This document shows, piece after piece, positions 52,905 to 64,000 of a stretch of 64,000 bases of DNA. Source of the DNA: Siderastrea siderea (taxonomy: Eukaryota > Cnidaria > Anthozoa > Scleractinia > Rhizangiidae); contig OZ034972.1 of NCBI GenBank assembly GCA_964030785.1, positions 14,021,231 to 14,085,230 of the forward strand, written 5' to 3'. The number at the start of each line of letters is the position of its first letter. The stretch's first letter is position 1. The notes under the pieces were generated by a model. It ran no database searches, had not been told where the DNA came from, and worked only from the letters and a program-made list of their open reading frames with translations. The position numbers and the translations under genes were made by a program.

Positions 52905-55790
52905 ACATGTGATGAAATTTCACAGTAACTTCATATCTTTCTCACAAAAATACACTGAAGGGACTAAACAATCTATCAATAGTAGGTAGGGGGATTGAGC
53001 AAATACAAGAAAGGGAAATTAAGAATAAATAAGCACAGTAAAAGGATTCAAAGAAATACTTTGAAAACTGAATAAGATCGGTTCATACAAAGCTTTAACT
53101 TAGTAAAGGCCAAAAAAATCGGGCATTAAAGTAGACAGAAATATGCTTATCCCTCCCTCTCCCCCCCCCCCCCCCCCCTCACACACACACACTGTTTAAA
53201 AATTTAATGGTCTGCCCCTTAAGCAGGGAAACTCGTTGAGAAATGATAAAGACAAGAAGGAAGCGTTGGGTCGTAAGTGACGTGGCCACAGGACAACCAT
53301 GCAAATATTAAAACAGGACAACCATCCTTACTTTGAGTTGACGGAGGTCAAGAGAGGATGAAGGGAGAGAGCGAATCCCCGTACATGGGCCACTTCCCGA
53401 TGAAAATTATTTGAAATCTACTTTTGGTTCTGTGTCATACTGTGTGGTTATTTTAAGGACGACACCTCGTTGGTCAGTTAGAATGACGTCATGTAATTTT
53501 AAATTGTTGACATGGGAACAACAGATAAAAAAGTCCTTCGCAGCGTGTGTGCGAACTAATAACAAATTTCAACTGAATAGTTATCATGGGGCACGGGGTT
53601 TAACTCTCTTACTGCATCCTCTCTTGCGGAGGGCCATTAAAATTCCACCACTTAATTTTTGTGGAGCGATCCGGATTCCGGCAGAAGAAAGACAACAATT
53701 AACTTTCTGTCAGCGCCTACTTTAGAAAATGATCACTAAATGTTTTCATCATGATACAATCGTCAAGGTCAAGGAGAGAAAAATTCTAGCAGGCTCTAGT
53801 TGTATGAGCTGTAACTCGATTCCCAGTTTTCACCAAAGTCACTAGCCTACTCAAATAAATGTTTCGCGTTAATAGGTATGAACCTGGCAGTAGAAAGAAG
53901 AATGCGGCTAAACCTAGCTTTTGTCAAGGTTACTGTTCGGCTGTTAAATAATGAAGAATGCACTCGGCTGCAATTAGTTCTTTTCGCACGCTAGCTTCTC
54001 ACGTAGTCGCTTATTAATAAATGAGTTGGAGGCTACTTGTGCGGGATAAGTGTTGGAAAAGCAGCATGTACGTTCTGAAACAAGGCGTCCTGTCTTAAAT
54101 AGAGTTTACCCAGTTCAAAAATGCGCTCTGTGATCTAAGCCCCCCCCCGGGGGGGGGGAAGGTGCTCCCTTACTGACCTATACGGGGACTTGCCGCTGGG
54201 TAGTGTAGGGTTTTTAGCCGCTCTTTCCTGAACAGTGTGTAAAATTTGATGCTAGTTAGTCCTACACACGATGTGAAATTGTCCTAAACAGGGTACGGTT
54301 GTATGGTAGTCGGATTTTTCGCTGCTAAATGTGGCTTATAGTCCATATACAGTATTTAGCAAGATCGGAGACGCTCGCCGGACTCTCAAAAACTTAAAAT
54401 TGTGTAAAACAAGAGAGTGTGTATTTTTTCGTTTGTCCTAAACAGGGAACGAGGTGTTGTATTAAACACGGTTGGTATTTTAGGACATTTTTTCGTGCTA
54501 AACAGGGTCAGTGCCGTCATACCGCTTGATAACATTCCAGTCCCGTACCAAGAAATATATGATGGGTAGTTTGACAAAAAAATAAATTCAAAATATTTGA
54601 AAGTATTTCGAACCAAAATAAATAAACGAATAAATAAATAAATAAATAAATTAATTAATTAAGTAATTAATATTTTACTTTCTGCATATTGTGCTTGCCT
54701 CATTGTTTTTGGTAAGATTGCCCCAACTACCCCCCGCTGCGTAGGAGTTTTTTTCAGTCACGCAACTTCAAAAACATATACATATGTAATCAGGTCAACT
54801 ATCGAAAGTTTACTGGCTTGCGCCTGCTTTTTAGGTTGATCTGTTTTAAATCGGCTTCATCTGTTTTAAACTGTGCCCTTCTGTAATGAAACGTGCTTCG
54901 AAAAAGCAGAATAGAAACGTCGAATCAGATTTCCGACACAAGTTACCCGCTCGATCAGGTTTTGAACCGATCAGCAGTTGATGAAGCATTTCGTAAACTG
55001 GGAGGACTTGTATCTTTCGTCGAAGGTAAGTCATTTAATAGTCTAAATCTTCTCATTTAATCGTCAGTTTAATGTTGTCAATGAGAAGTTGTCTAAGGGT
55101 TCATTTCGTCGGACCGAGAAACTGCGTTACATCGTAACTAATTAATTATTCAAAAAACGCACAAAATTTCTCTAGCTTTGAGGTTCTCGAGGGAGACTTA
55201 AATCAAAATACCCATTACAGTTTTAACATATGATTTAGTTCAATGCTTAAGCAACTTCCAGCGCGAATCCTAGAACAATTCATCATTGGGCACATGGAAA
55301 AAAATCTGATCGCGATATAACGGTAAAATCGAAATTTTTATCACCTTCCAAAATCCGCGTCCTAAAATTCGTTTGTTTCCATTTTAAGTTGTCGACAAGA
55401 AGACAATCCCATGTCAGATGAAATGTGAAACACTTCCCAAATCAATATCTTAGGGCAAATATTTTCTAGCTTTGTTTGCTTTTGGACGAGAGTAATATTT
55501 TGGTAACTACTAAATTCGCCCTTAATTTTGGCTGTTTTAAGACCAAGGACGTGAGAAATATATTTTTCCAATTTTCCCACAACGGAAGTGTTCTCTTTGA
55601 AAACAAACTACATCACGATTGTTAACTTAGTATTGGCTACCAATACGCCAAATATGAGCGAAAAGTAATTTTCAACTGTGGCCAACGTTTGCTCGAAATT
55701 TTCTGACATTCGCTCTTAAAAATGCATTTTATTTTTGAGTGTCATTTTCTACACATATCAGTAACTTCAGTTGGCTGGGTAGAAATCAAG
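52905..55790. other. gene-poor interval with simple repeats
   Basis: It contains a C-run plus (CA)n (about 53160-53191), a palindromic CCCCCCCCCGGGGGGGGG at about 54140, and an (AAAT)n-like tract near 54620-54665. No supported gene. Confidence 0.4.
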
Positions 55791-55794
55791 CGAA

Positions 55795-56165
55795 CCAAAC
55801 AGAGGAATAAAGTTGATTCATTTATAGCTCGTATCACCTAACGTGTTTAGTCTCATTACTAATTATCTATAACACTTATCATTGAATCTTTGACCGAGTA
55901 GAAATCGAAGGAATCAAACAGATTGTGTTATAAACCGAAGAAAACCAATCAATTGTTGTCATTATTTTGAATAATCAGTGACACTACGCTATTAAAATTC
56001 GAGTATTGCTCTCTGCGTTTATTCAACTGCTTTTCCTGAAAATCGTGAACAGCTGAAATAGCAAAGTCTTGGTAATTATGCATCCATTTTGGACCTAAGA
56101 AAGGTCGGTATATTCCCTGTGTCATTTTGGGCCCTGTTAAGTACATTTTCCGTAAAAAAAAGCGA
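55795..56165. repeat. direct segmental duplication, copy 2
   Basis: Same orientation as 45235-45610. A third, short partial copy of the leading part ('GACAGGTAGATCAGTGTATTC') lies near 56646. Confidence 0.85.
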
Positions 56166-56169
56166 ATTG

Positions 56170-59100
56170 AGGAATTGAAAAGGAGAAATTGACAAGATAT
56201 TATATGGTAGACAACTATGTGTTGTCTGAAATTGAGAAAAGAAATTAATTCTATTTACTATTAATGTACTAAAACGTTAAGAAAAACAAGTCGCTGTGTG
56301 CCCTTTTATGTGTTTTCATAGAAGTCGCGTTTTCAGTCATTACATTTATATTGAAGCTGATAGTTTTTTGGTTTCCATTGTCCGTGTTTTACATTCTATT
56401 AGGCTTGCTTTAATTGTCTTGCCTATTTGATTTATTCCGCTTGCGTTCTTTGCTCTGAGTCTTCCCTCTTCAACAGGATACATGAACCAAGCCTCCAAAA
56501 AATGAAGGACCTTTATCTCTCAGAATAAAACTTCGGACGAAAATCTTTTGGAGGGTTTTTTTTTGGCTAAATTTTAGCCTTAATTAATGCTAAGTGATGT
56601 TTTCTTGAAGAATGTGGGCTCAGCACTGCTTTGATTGATTGCAGCGACAGGTAGATCAGTGTATTCTTTCTGTGTACTGAAAAATAAAATTGATTAATTA
56701 ATTTAGATCATGTTATCACCTAACGAAGGGGTAAAAATCTCTCACAGGATCTCGTGTCGGCGGGCCAAATTTTGGCCGCGGGAATCTCGCAATCTGATTG
56801 GCCCTTTAGCAGCAGAGATGTCAACGGAAGTAAATTGTCTACGAGACTCACTCACAATTTCGATCCGACCGCCATCGCCAAGGAACAACAAGTCTGCAGA
56901 AGTAAAATGTGTTGCTCTAATAAATTCTCGTCGTTCTAGGAGAATTGTCACCATTTCTTTCTCTCCTGAGAATGGCGTTCGGTTTGACCCAAGCTGTCTC
57001 TCACCTGGAGGAGAGAAGTACAGCAACAGTGAAGTATGTATTCCGTTTTATCGCATCATGTCTCGCAATTTTCATTTGACGGCTTTCAGCTAGTATTGAT
57101 AATATGAACAGAGCTAGAGTAGTGGTTGTTTCCTTGTTTTACGAAACAAGACTAACAAGTATCTTTCCCCAAGAATGATCAACAAGTCAACCGATAATTC
57201 GGTAAACTTAACGGTAAACTGATGTTTGGCGAGAGCCGCAATCAAGTCGCAATAACGATTTTCAGTTTATTCATTCAGTGTTTAATACTTATGTCGTTTT
57301 ATTGATCTCTGACATTGACATCACAGGATCTGACTGGCTTTATAATAAATCTTCTTCGTTTTAATAATCGCTGCTGTTTAGAGATAAAATTCGCTGCTAA
57401 TCTCAAATAACAAAATACTCGTTTGTTTATAAACGGTTTATATTTATATCTTTATTCTAAAGAATGAAACTGAAGGCATTTCTCTAAATTGTCCAAGGAA
57501 TTTTTACGCAGAAAATCGGTAACAAATGCGAAGAGAATATTTCCGGATACCACCTGAAATGAGAAAGGATTCAAACATGCAGCATATTTTGGTACATGAC
57601 AACCTTGTCGTGTTTTGAATGTTCATTCAGCTCAGCTCAGACAGAGCAACCATATACATTACCGGAACCTTCAAGTTAGCAATCGTGTAAATTTGAGGGC
57701 TTAAGTGCCTAGAAGATATATCGCAGCCTATGATTTTCTTATTTTTTCCGACATTTGCGTGACTTTTTGCGAATTGCCGTTATGGGAAATTTGCATACCG
57801 AGGATCGTGCAAGCAGAAGACATTTTGATTGGCTGTTTTGTTGAATGTCAATCAATCAAAAAAGTGGGCGGTAGACGTTCCCTAGAAGAATTGTATCAGG
57901 CTCTATTTTTCGTTTCGCCCTTTCCGCCTGAATGTTTCACCGAGCGAAAAGAAAATAGAGCCTGATCGCAGGTTAATTTTTAAGTGTCATTTCGTACACA
58001 TATCTGTAACTTCAGTTGGCTGCGTAGAAATCAAGCGAATCAAACAGAAAATGCTGTATATATTAATTAACAAAACAAATATGGATTGTTCTCCCAATAA
58101 CATCCGATTCGAGCACAATATCAGACTCTGCGTTTATGCAACTGCTTCATTTTGAGTATCTAATCAGCCTTTATTCTGGAGCGCCAAACCAATACTATTA
58201 AAAGAAAGACCTAAGGAAGTCGTTATGTTCTTTATGCCTATTTTATAGACATTCCATCAATAAAAACAGTTCGAATTGACGCTGAGAAAAGGCAGAAAGT
58301 GGCATGTTTCTATAGAGTGCAGAAATGTGTCTTATCTGAAAATGGGCCATATGAATGTAATATCAACATCAAAGGATGAGAGAATCCAGGTGAGCTTTGA
58401 TCAGCTCTAGAAAATCAAATGAAATCACTGTTACCCCTTCAAGCCCCAGCGTCATTATACAAGCCAGTTCGTTGGTTTCCCACTGGTGTGTTTTCGAAAT
58501 AGTCGCGGTTTTGTTCATCAGTAGTTACATTAAAATCTAGATATATTAACTTTATATTTTTCTTTCTAACATACTATGTTTGTATTTATTGCCTTGCTTA
58601 TCTGATGTACCCTTCTGTTTTTTTGGGGGGTCGCAATTTAACAAAATACTTAATTTGGAAAATTTGGACCTTTTCATTTGGACATAAGTCGTCGGACTAA
58701 AAACTTTTAGTCTCTTTTTTGTCAAATTTCGCACGTTCCGTTTTCTTCATCATGAAAACTACTCAGGATTAAGGGCAAGCTAGACATTAATAGGCAACTG
58801 AAGAACTTATTGATCGTTACATTCTCCCAGATTTTTGCATAAACTGTTGTAAAAATGCTCTATGCGATCTCATATGGAGTAACAAACACCCAAATAAGAC
58901 ACTGTTTAGCCGCTGGGGTGAAAAGATTCCAGTCTTAGCGAAGCAGTTACCAATGGTTCCTTTTTCTCTATTTTGTTGCATCTCCTATTCTGCAGTCCAA
59001 AACGGGGTAATCGACTGGTTACTAAGACATGAAGGACAGGTTTCTGCGAGAAAAATTTCCTGCAATCGACAACCCTTTGAATTATTGAACAGTTACTCTA

Positions 59101-59745
59101 CTCGGGCTTGCTGGATATCGAATGTTATTATTCAACAAATTGTCACTATGCCCATATATGGTAAGGAAGCCCTCAATATCTGTCATCCGTACATGACAGA
59201 TATCCTGCGATATACGTAAATGACCATATTTGGAAGTGCACTGTAGATTTCTTTCATTGCTTGTTTGGCGGACATTTTGAAAAGCGAGGCAGTTTTAGCA
59301 GTGTTCTCCGAAATTTTAACTCCCTGGAAGAAACTTTCCACGATTAAATGCTCTCAAAAAGTCAACAAGTATTTGCTTCAACTCACAAAGATATCCAGAG
59401 GTTGACTTGGAATTTTCATAGTGAGAACTCAACCAAGAAAATGGTATTGCGAACGAAGCAGCACACTTGCTTACGGAAAGATGTAAAGTTGAAAAGACTT
59501 TAATTCACAGGAAAAGGACTTATTCTCGGTAAGGTAGCAGTATTTTTTTTACTCTGTCTTCTCATTTCCAAACATGAGTTTTTTTAAGTATGTCTTTTTA
59601 AGTGAACGGTAGTAAACTTCGTATTCTTGAAGTTCTGTTTTGATTTTTATTCCTTGTTGCAAGCTTTTAGCGTTTTCATCATAGAACCATAGTTTTTCTC
59701 GTTATGAAAATGGTAGTCGATGAGAATTTGTTGAATAATAAAACA
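56170..59745. other. interval with no recognised gene
   Basis: The frames at 56710-57093 (+) and 56742-57026 (-) overlap each other and show no domain. An inverted CTCTATTTTC / GAAAATAGAG pair with CAGGCT and AGCCTG ends at about 57897-57963 is another small fold-back. Confidence 0.35.
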
Positions 59746-59860
59746 ATTATCCTGCTCAATCTTGCGGAATATCCCCTGATTTAGCCAACTCGGCCTACGG
59801 CCTCGTCGGCTAAGTATCAGGTGATATTCCGCGCGATTTCGCAGGATAATTGTTAAATAG
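59746..59860. mobile_element. palindromic MITE (about 110 bp)
   Basis: 'AACAATTATCCTGC' pairs with 'GCAGGATAATTGTT', and 'GCGGAATATC..CTGAT' with 'ATCAGGTGATATTCCGC', around a CGGCCTACGGCC centre. It is an almost complete hairpin. Confidence 0.7.
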
Positions 59861-60697
59861 ATAACCAACGAGGCGCGTAACGCCAAGTTGGTTATAATCA
59901 TTTAATATCCAGCAAGCCCAAGTAGAATAAATGTTTATTGAAAACCTAACCACTATTTTTTTATTAAATCAAAAAAAGAAAGAAAAAAATGAGAAAAGAG
60001 ACCAGAAGGGGACAAGAATTGATGACATGAATAAAGAAAAAGGCGTGAAAACCTTTCGAAGAGTCGCAGCGTTTCATCGCAAATTTGAATGAATTAATGA
60101 AACTGCTCCGAAGTGAACGAAGTGGCACAAGTTTTGGAAATAATCTTCTAACTGTTGGCTCTGAAGAGGCGCTGCCTGTAAGCATCGAGCAAAGTTGGAA
60201 ATCGGCCCAAAAATCAAAATTTTGAAATTTTTTCAGAATAAAACCTATTACATGCCTGATTCATTGGCATAATTTGTTTTCTCCAAAACTCTAAAATTTT
60301 ATTTTGGGACGCATTCATTTTAAGGGGGCATTTTTTGCTGTGAAAACCGGAAAAATGCCAAATTTGAAAAAGCGGTAAAAATTTGCCAAAAACATTGTAG
60401 CCAATGAAACTTAATCCGGTTGTTACTGGCCATCTATAAATATCAGTTATTTCATCTGGATCAATAATGTTCTTGTCTAAGAAAAGTTTGTTCAAAGATG
60501 GCTCCTTTTCCCTAATACTCATACAGTCACGGACTATGGTTCATTTTCCGAGGTATTTCTCGAGTAGTAGACCGACTTTGGAAAATTGATTTATATTTTT
60601 CGAAAGGGCTTATGTGGGTGTAGTTTTTGATACAAAACTTTTCGCGGGCAATCATTATGTCTTTGCAGAAGAGCTCCTCAAAAATCCCCAAAATTCG

Positions 60698-60957
60698 ACT
60701 TTTCTTGTGTCCTCTCGTGCATTTATAATCCCTTCTCACAATAATAAAAAAGTTTCGTCTTCTGAACTTCTTCCTGGAGACTCTTTTCCATTACTCTTTA
60801 AATACTGACTGACGTTTTAGCATTTTTAATTACGGATTTAATTACACTGGGGCAGAAAAATGAAGAGAAACAAGCTCAGAAGACGAAGATATATATTTTT
60901 TATTATGAGAAGGAAATATAAGCGCACGAGAGGACACAAGCGCAGCGTGTATAAATA
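60698..60957. repeat. inverted repeat with about 75-bp arms
   Basis: 'CTTGTGTCCTCTCGTGCATT' (about 60700) is matched in reverse complement at about 60935-60955. The similarity continues inward through CTTCTCA.AATAATAAAAAA and TCGTCTTCTGA.CTT to about 60885. Confidence 0.7.
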
Positions 60958-61237
60958 TTAATTGCACGTGAATAACCGTGAAATAGACCAGGAAAAACAA
61001 AATAAAACTGTTGCTCGTTGAAAGTTGATAACGACTGAAACTTCAAAACTCACTGGAACATCAAAAAGAATTATTGTTCTAACGGCAATCAATTTAAGAG
61101 AAAAATCTGTAAGGGCAATTGAGAAATATTACTATTTATGCAAATTACGAACTTTTTGGCTGATTTGTGCTGCGTTTTAACAGTTTTTAAATACAAATAT
61201 CTTAAAATCGCAGCCACCTAGAAAGCTCAATGTACAT

Positions 61238-61797
61238 TAAGAAGCTCTGACTGTAAATATCGATAATCGGCGGACAAGCTCAGAAAATCGAAAATCCTGA
61301 TAACTTGCCAGAAGAACACTTTTGGGGAGCTATCTTCGAAAATATTACTTAAACCTTCTGGAATTCTATTGTTTTCGGGAAATTCGGAAAACGGTTTTGC
61401 TTAATTTATTACGCAATAATCAGGCTTAAAATTAAAAAAATTGAAAACGCTTGCTTTAAAACCGTTTGCAACGCCAGAAAACAATTTTAATTTTAAATGA
61501 TAGCAATACCCTTATACTTTCTATCAATGGGAATTGCATGGAGTTTTGCTTTATTTATGTGGTTTGGTGGTTCTTTGAAACAAAGGCATTTTGCACACTT
61601 CGGAAAAAGGCAAAAATTGGTAAACTACAGAGGCTTAAAATGGGTCTTGGTATGTCTAATATCGAATTGAAATAAACACTGTGATAAAGCTTGGTCCTAC
61701 TTCTATTATGATATGAAATAAAAAATCTGGGCAATTCAGGCTCGCGCTGACAAAAACAAAAATTCGCGAACCAGCGTTGCCAAAATTTGCATAATGA
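61238..61797 (+). repeat. 560-bp inverted repeat, left arm
   Basis: Inverted partner of about 62998-63557. The arms share 'GAAGCTCTGACTGTAAATAT', 'AACTTGCCAGAAGAACAC' and a frame with 'FCFIYVVWWFFETKAFC' (61466-61675). Confidence 0.85.
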
Positions 61798-61799
61798 AA

Positions 61800-62995
61800 T
61801 GAATCTGAAATGAAAAATAGTAGTTTGGGTGAGCTTAATTTAGAGAATTTTATTCACTGAAGACACACGTACAAAGAATGGACTCAAACATTTCTTCAAT
61901 CTATTCTTGCATTGTTTTGGGCTTGTACTATTTCTACGTAAAACTAAAGAGAAGGAGAAGAAGTTTTAAAAGTTCTACACAAGTTGTTGCGTGACCCGTG
62001 TCACGTGAATATTTTTGTCAATTTGTCAACCTACTTATGGCAGTTTTTGAATGAGGTCTCCTACATTGGCCGCTGTTTTATGCATGGCTAGTTCTCCAGC
62101 GAATACCGTACGCATCCCTGTGTTTGGGGCATACTGTCATGTGCAGTTGATATTCTACTGGGACAAAAATTCCGACGTACAGGCAAGTCTAGAATTAGTT
62201 TCGTATACATATGACACCTTTCTCTTCGAGAGAAGAAAACTGCGACATAGTATGTTGTTGTGTACGTGACTCGATCGCTCCTTTCAAACGGCTGCTAAGA
62301 TTTTGGGCGACTTTTTGAAATGACACTAGTTTGGCCAGGAAGCAAAAGTGCATAATTATTATTATGACTTATACGTATTTGTCAAAACATGTGCTGTTTC
62401 TATCAATATTATTACACTTGTATAAATATGTTTAAAATTAAACGTAAACCGCGAACGGGATCGGTATTTATGAGTTCTTAATGCGGCTGTATATCTAAGA
62501 GATGTCAATACACAGTTTGTTTGGTTTTACTTTGCAAGATCACTGAGAACTCTTTCACAGTTTTGGAGGAAAAGATTTTCATTGAAGAATATTTTCACGT
62601 TTGCATGAACGGGCAGTGTCGGTTGCGTGACTTGATTATTTTGAGAGATACTTTGTGTTCTTTACTTTACACAGCCATTTTAGCTCTCAATTAATACGCG
62701 TATGTCAACTTTAATGATTAATAAAAGAAACCGTTTGGATTTTTGAGAACATTAGTATTTTCCGAAAGAAACTGCAAATAACAAAGAAAGGCCACTGGTG
62801 CTGCAGAGTAAAGACATCTGTCAAAATATGGTAACCCACTGCACTCTTAAGTTTCACCAACAATTTTCCAAATTCGTTGGTAATTCTTCAGAAAGATAAA
62901 TGAAGATACCAGCGAATGCAGCATCTAGCAGAAAGACCATCTGAAAATAGTTACGGTAAAAGATTTGTCATATTTCAAGTTCTTTTTCCTATTAT
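61800..62995. other. loop between the inverted arms
   Basis: About 1.2 kb, AT-rich, no supported gene. Confidence 0.4.
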
Positions 62996-62997
62996 CC

Positions 62998-63557
62998 AAA
63001 TTATGCAAATTTTGGCAACACTGGTTCGCGAATTTCTGTTTTTGTCAGCGCGAGCCTAAATTGCCCAGATTTTTTATTTCATATCATAATAAAAGTAGGG
63101 CCAACCTTTATCACAGTGTTTATTTCAATTCGATATTAGACATACCAAGACCTATCTTAAGCCTCTGAAGTTTACTAATTTTTGCCTTTTTCGGAAGTGC
63201 GCAAAATGCCTTTGTTTCAAAGAACCACCATACCACATAAATAAAGCAAAACTCCATGCAATTGCCATTGATAGAAAGTAGAAGAGTATTGCTATCATTT
63301 AAATTAAAATTGTTATCTGGCGTTGCGAGTTTTTTACAAACAAGCGCATTCAATTTGTTTAATTTTAAACCTGATTTTTGCATAATTAATTAAGCAAAAC
63401 CGTTTTCCGAATTTCTCGAAAACAATAGAATCCCAGAAGGTTTAAGTAATATTTTCGAAGATAGCTCCCCAAAGGTGTTCTTCTGGCAAGTTATCAGGAT
63501 TTTCCATTTTTTGAGCTTGTCCAACGATTCTCGATATTTACAGTCAGAGCTTCTTAA
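62998..63557 (-). repeat. 560-bp inverted repeat, right arm
   Basis: Reads on - as the left arm does on +, including the 'FCFIYVVWWFFETKAFC' frame at 63120-63383. Differences are scattered substitutions and a few small indels, so the arms are not recent. Confidence 0.85.
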
Positions 63558-64000
63558 GGATGTTTTGATATCATAAAAGATCCTTCAACTGAAAAGTGAA
63601 AGTGTTAAAATTAATCTTTCTTGAAATATTGGAGAAAATTGCAGGAATGACCAAAATCAGTCCGTAAAAAATGAATCATGATTTGCAGGAAAACGCTCCT
63701 ACAGATTTTCCCCTAATTTCGCATACAAGTTGTGTAGGTTGAGTAGTTCGAATAGTTCAAGTTTCGTCATAAAGTGTCTGACTAGTTTTCGAGATATTCG
63801 ACATTATTTAAAATGAGGGGTTGTCCATTACCGTTGCTATGGTGACAGTTGTTGCTAGGAAACCAGCGAGAAAATAAACTTTGATCATATGTGGAAGAGG
63901 TGGTGTAGCATCAAGGAAATCGAAGTTTATCTTCTATGCGAAATTTTGACTTCAAAAGATACACTTCAAGGCCAAAAAAACTGTTGCGAGCCTCCTTAAA
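63558..64000. other. right end of window, nothing recognised
   Basis: AT-rich; no supported gene or repeat. Confidence 0.4.

Noticed and set aside
56710..57093. Overlapping + and - frames as a gene
   Set aside because: Both strands are open by chance over a moderately GC-rich patch; neither has motifs or splice signals that agree.

Overview
The window looks like nuclear DNA of a marine invertebrate, most likely a cnidarian (anthozoan or stony-coral type). The flanks are AT-rich. They carry genes with GT/AG introns, tRNA-derived SINEs, fold-back MITEs, a decayed Helitron, and secreted HYR/sushi-type exons. The host assignment is inferred from the style of these families; no species marker is present.

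Layout. (1) 0.7-4.65 kb, + strand: a multi-exon gene of a multicopy, transposase-like family with a C2H2 finger and a SAP-like C-terminus. (2) 4.65-8.46 kb: non-coding repeats, SINE relics, a fold-back MITE and a fragment of a CACTA/Plavaka-like transposase. (3) About 8.47-29.5 kb: the main feature, a decayed endogenous virus of the Maverick/Polinton (adintovirus-like) type. (4) 29.5-33.8 kb: a motif-dense promoter-like tract and several MITEs. (5) 45.1 to 31.98 kb, - strand: a five-exon model for a small secreted host protein (signal peptide, HYR, sushi-like). A degenerate Helitron (38.1-43.0 kb) lies in its largest intron. (6) 45-64 kb: no convincing complete gene, but long inverted repeats, a direct segmental duplication, minisatellites, and a stray C-terminal copy of the 0.7-4.65 kb gene family.

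The viral block. Most genes run on the - strand in one tightly packed, often overlapping array from 24.6 to 11.3 kb: a small ORF, a chromodomain integrase, two penton-like minor-capsid paralogues, small basic proteins, the double-jelly-roll major capsid protein, an adenain-like protease, the packaging ATPase, two small ORFs, a two-membrane-segment protein, a set of Lys/Arg-rich pX/mu-like proteins and a PLA2-like protein. A divergent early-looking set lies at the right: a GRF zinc-finger protein on -, and a SLOG-like protein, a possible PP1-docking protein and a RING protein on +. The protein-primed polymerase is split. Its N-terminal part is at the left edge, the part that should follow it is at the right edge, and the catalytic body is missing. 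A circularly permuted or rearranged integration would explain this.

Most of the larger viral genes carry one or a few premature stops or 1-nt shifts, several in short homopolymers. A Tc1/mariner-like MITE (TA duplication) and a SINE have also inserted, so this is a fossil. The protease, the GRF protein and several small ORFs remain open. Shared promoter grammar (CCAAT, CACGTG, TATA) stands before several viral units.
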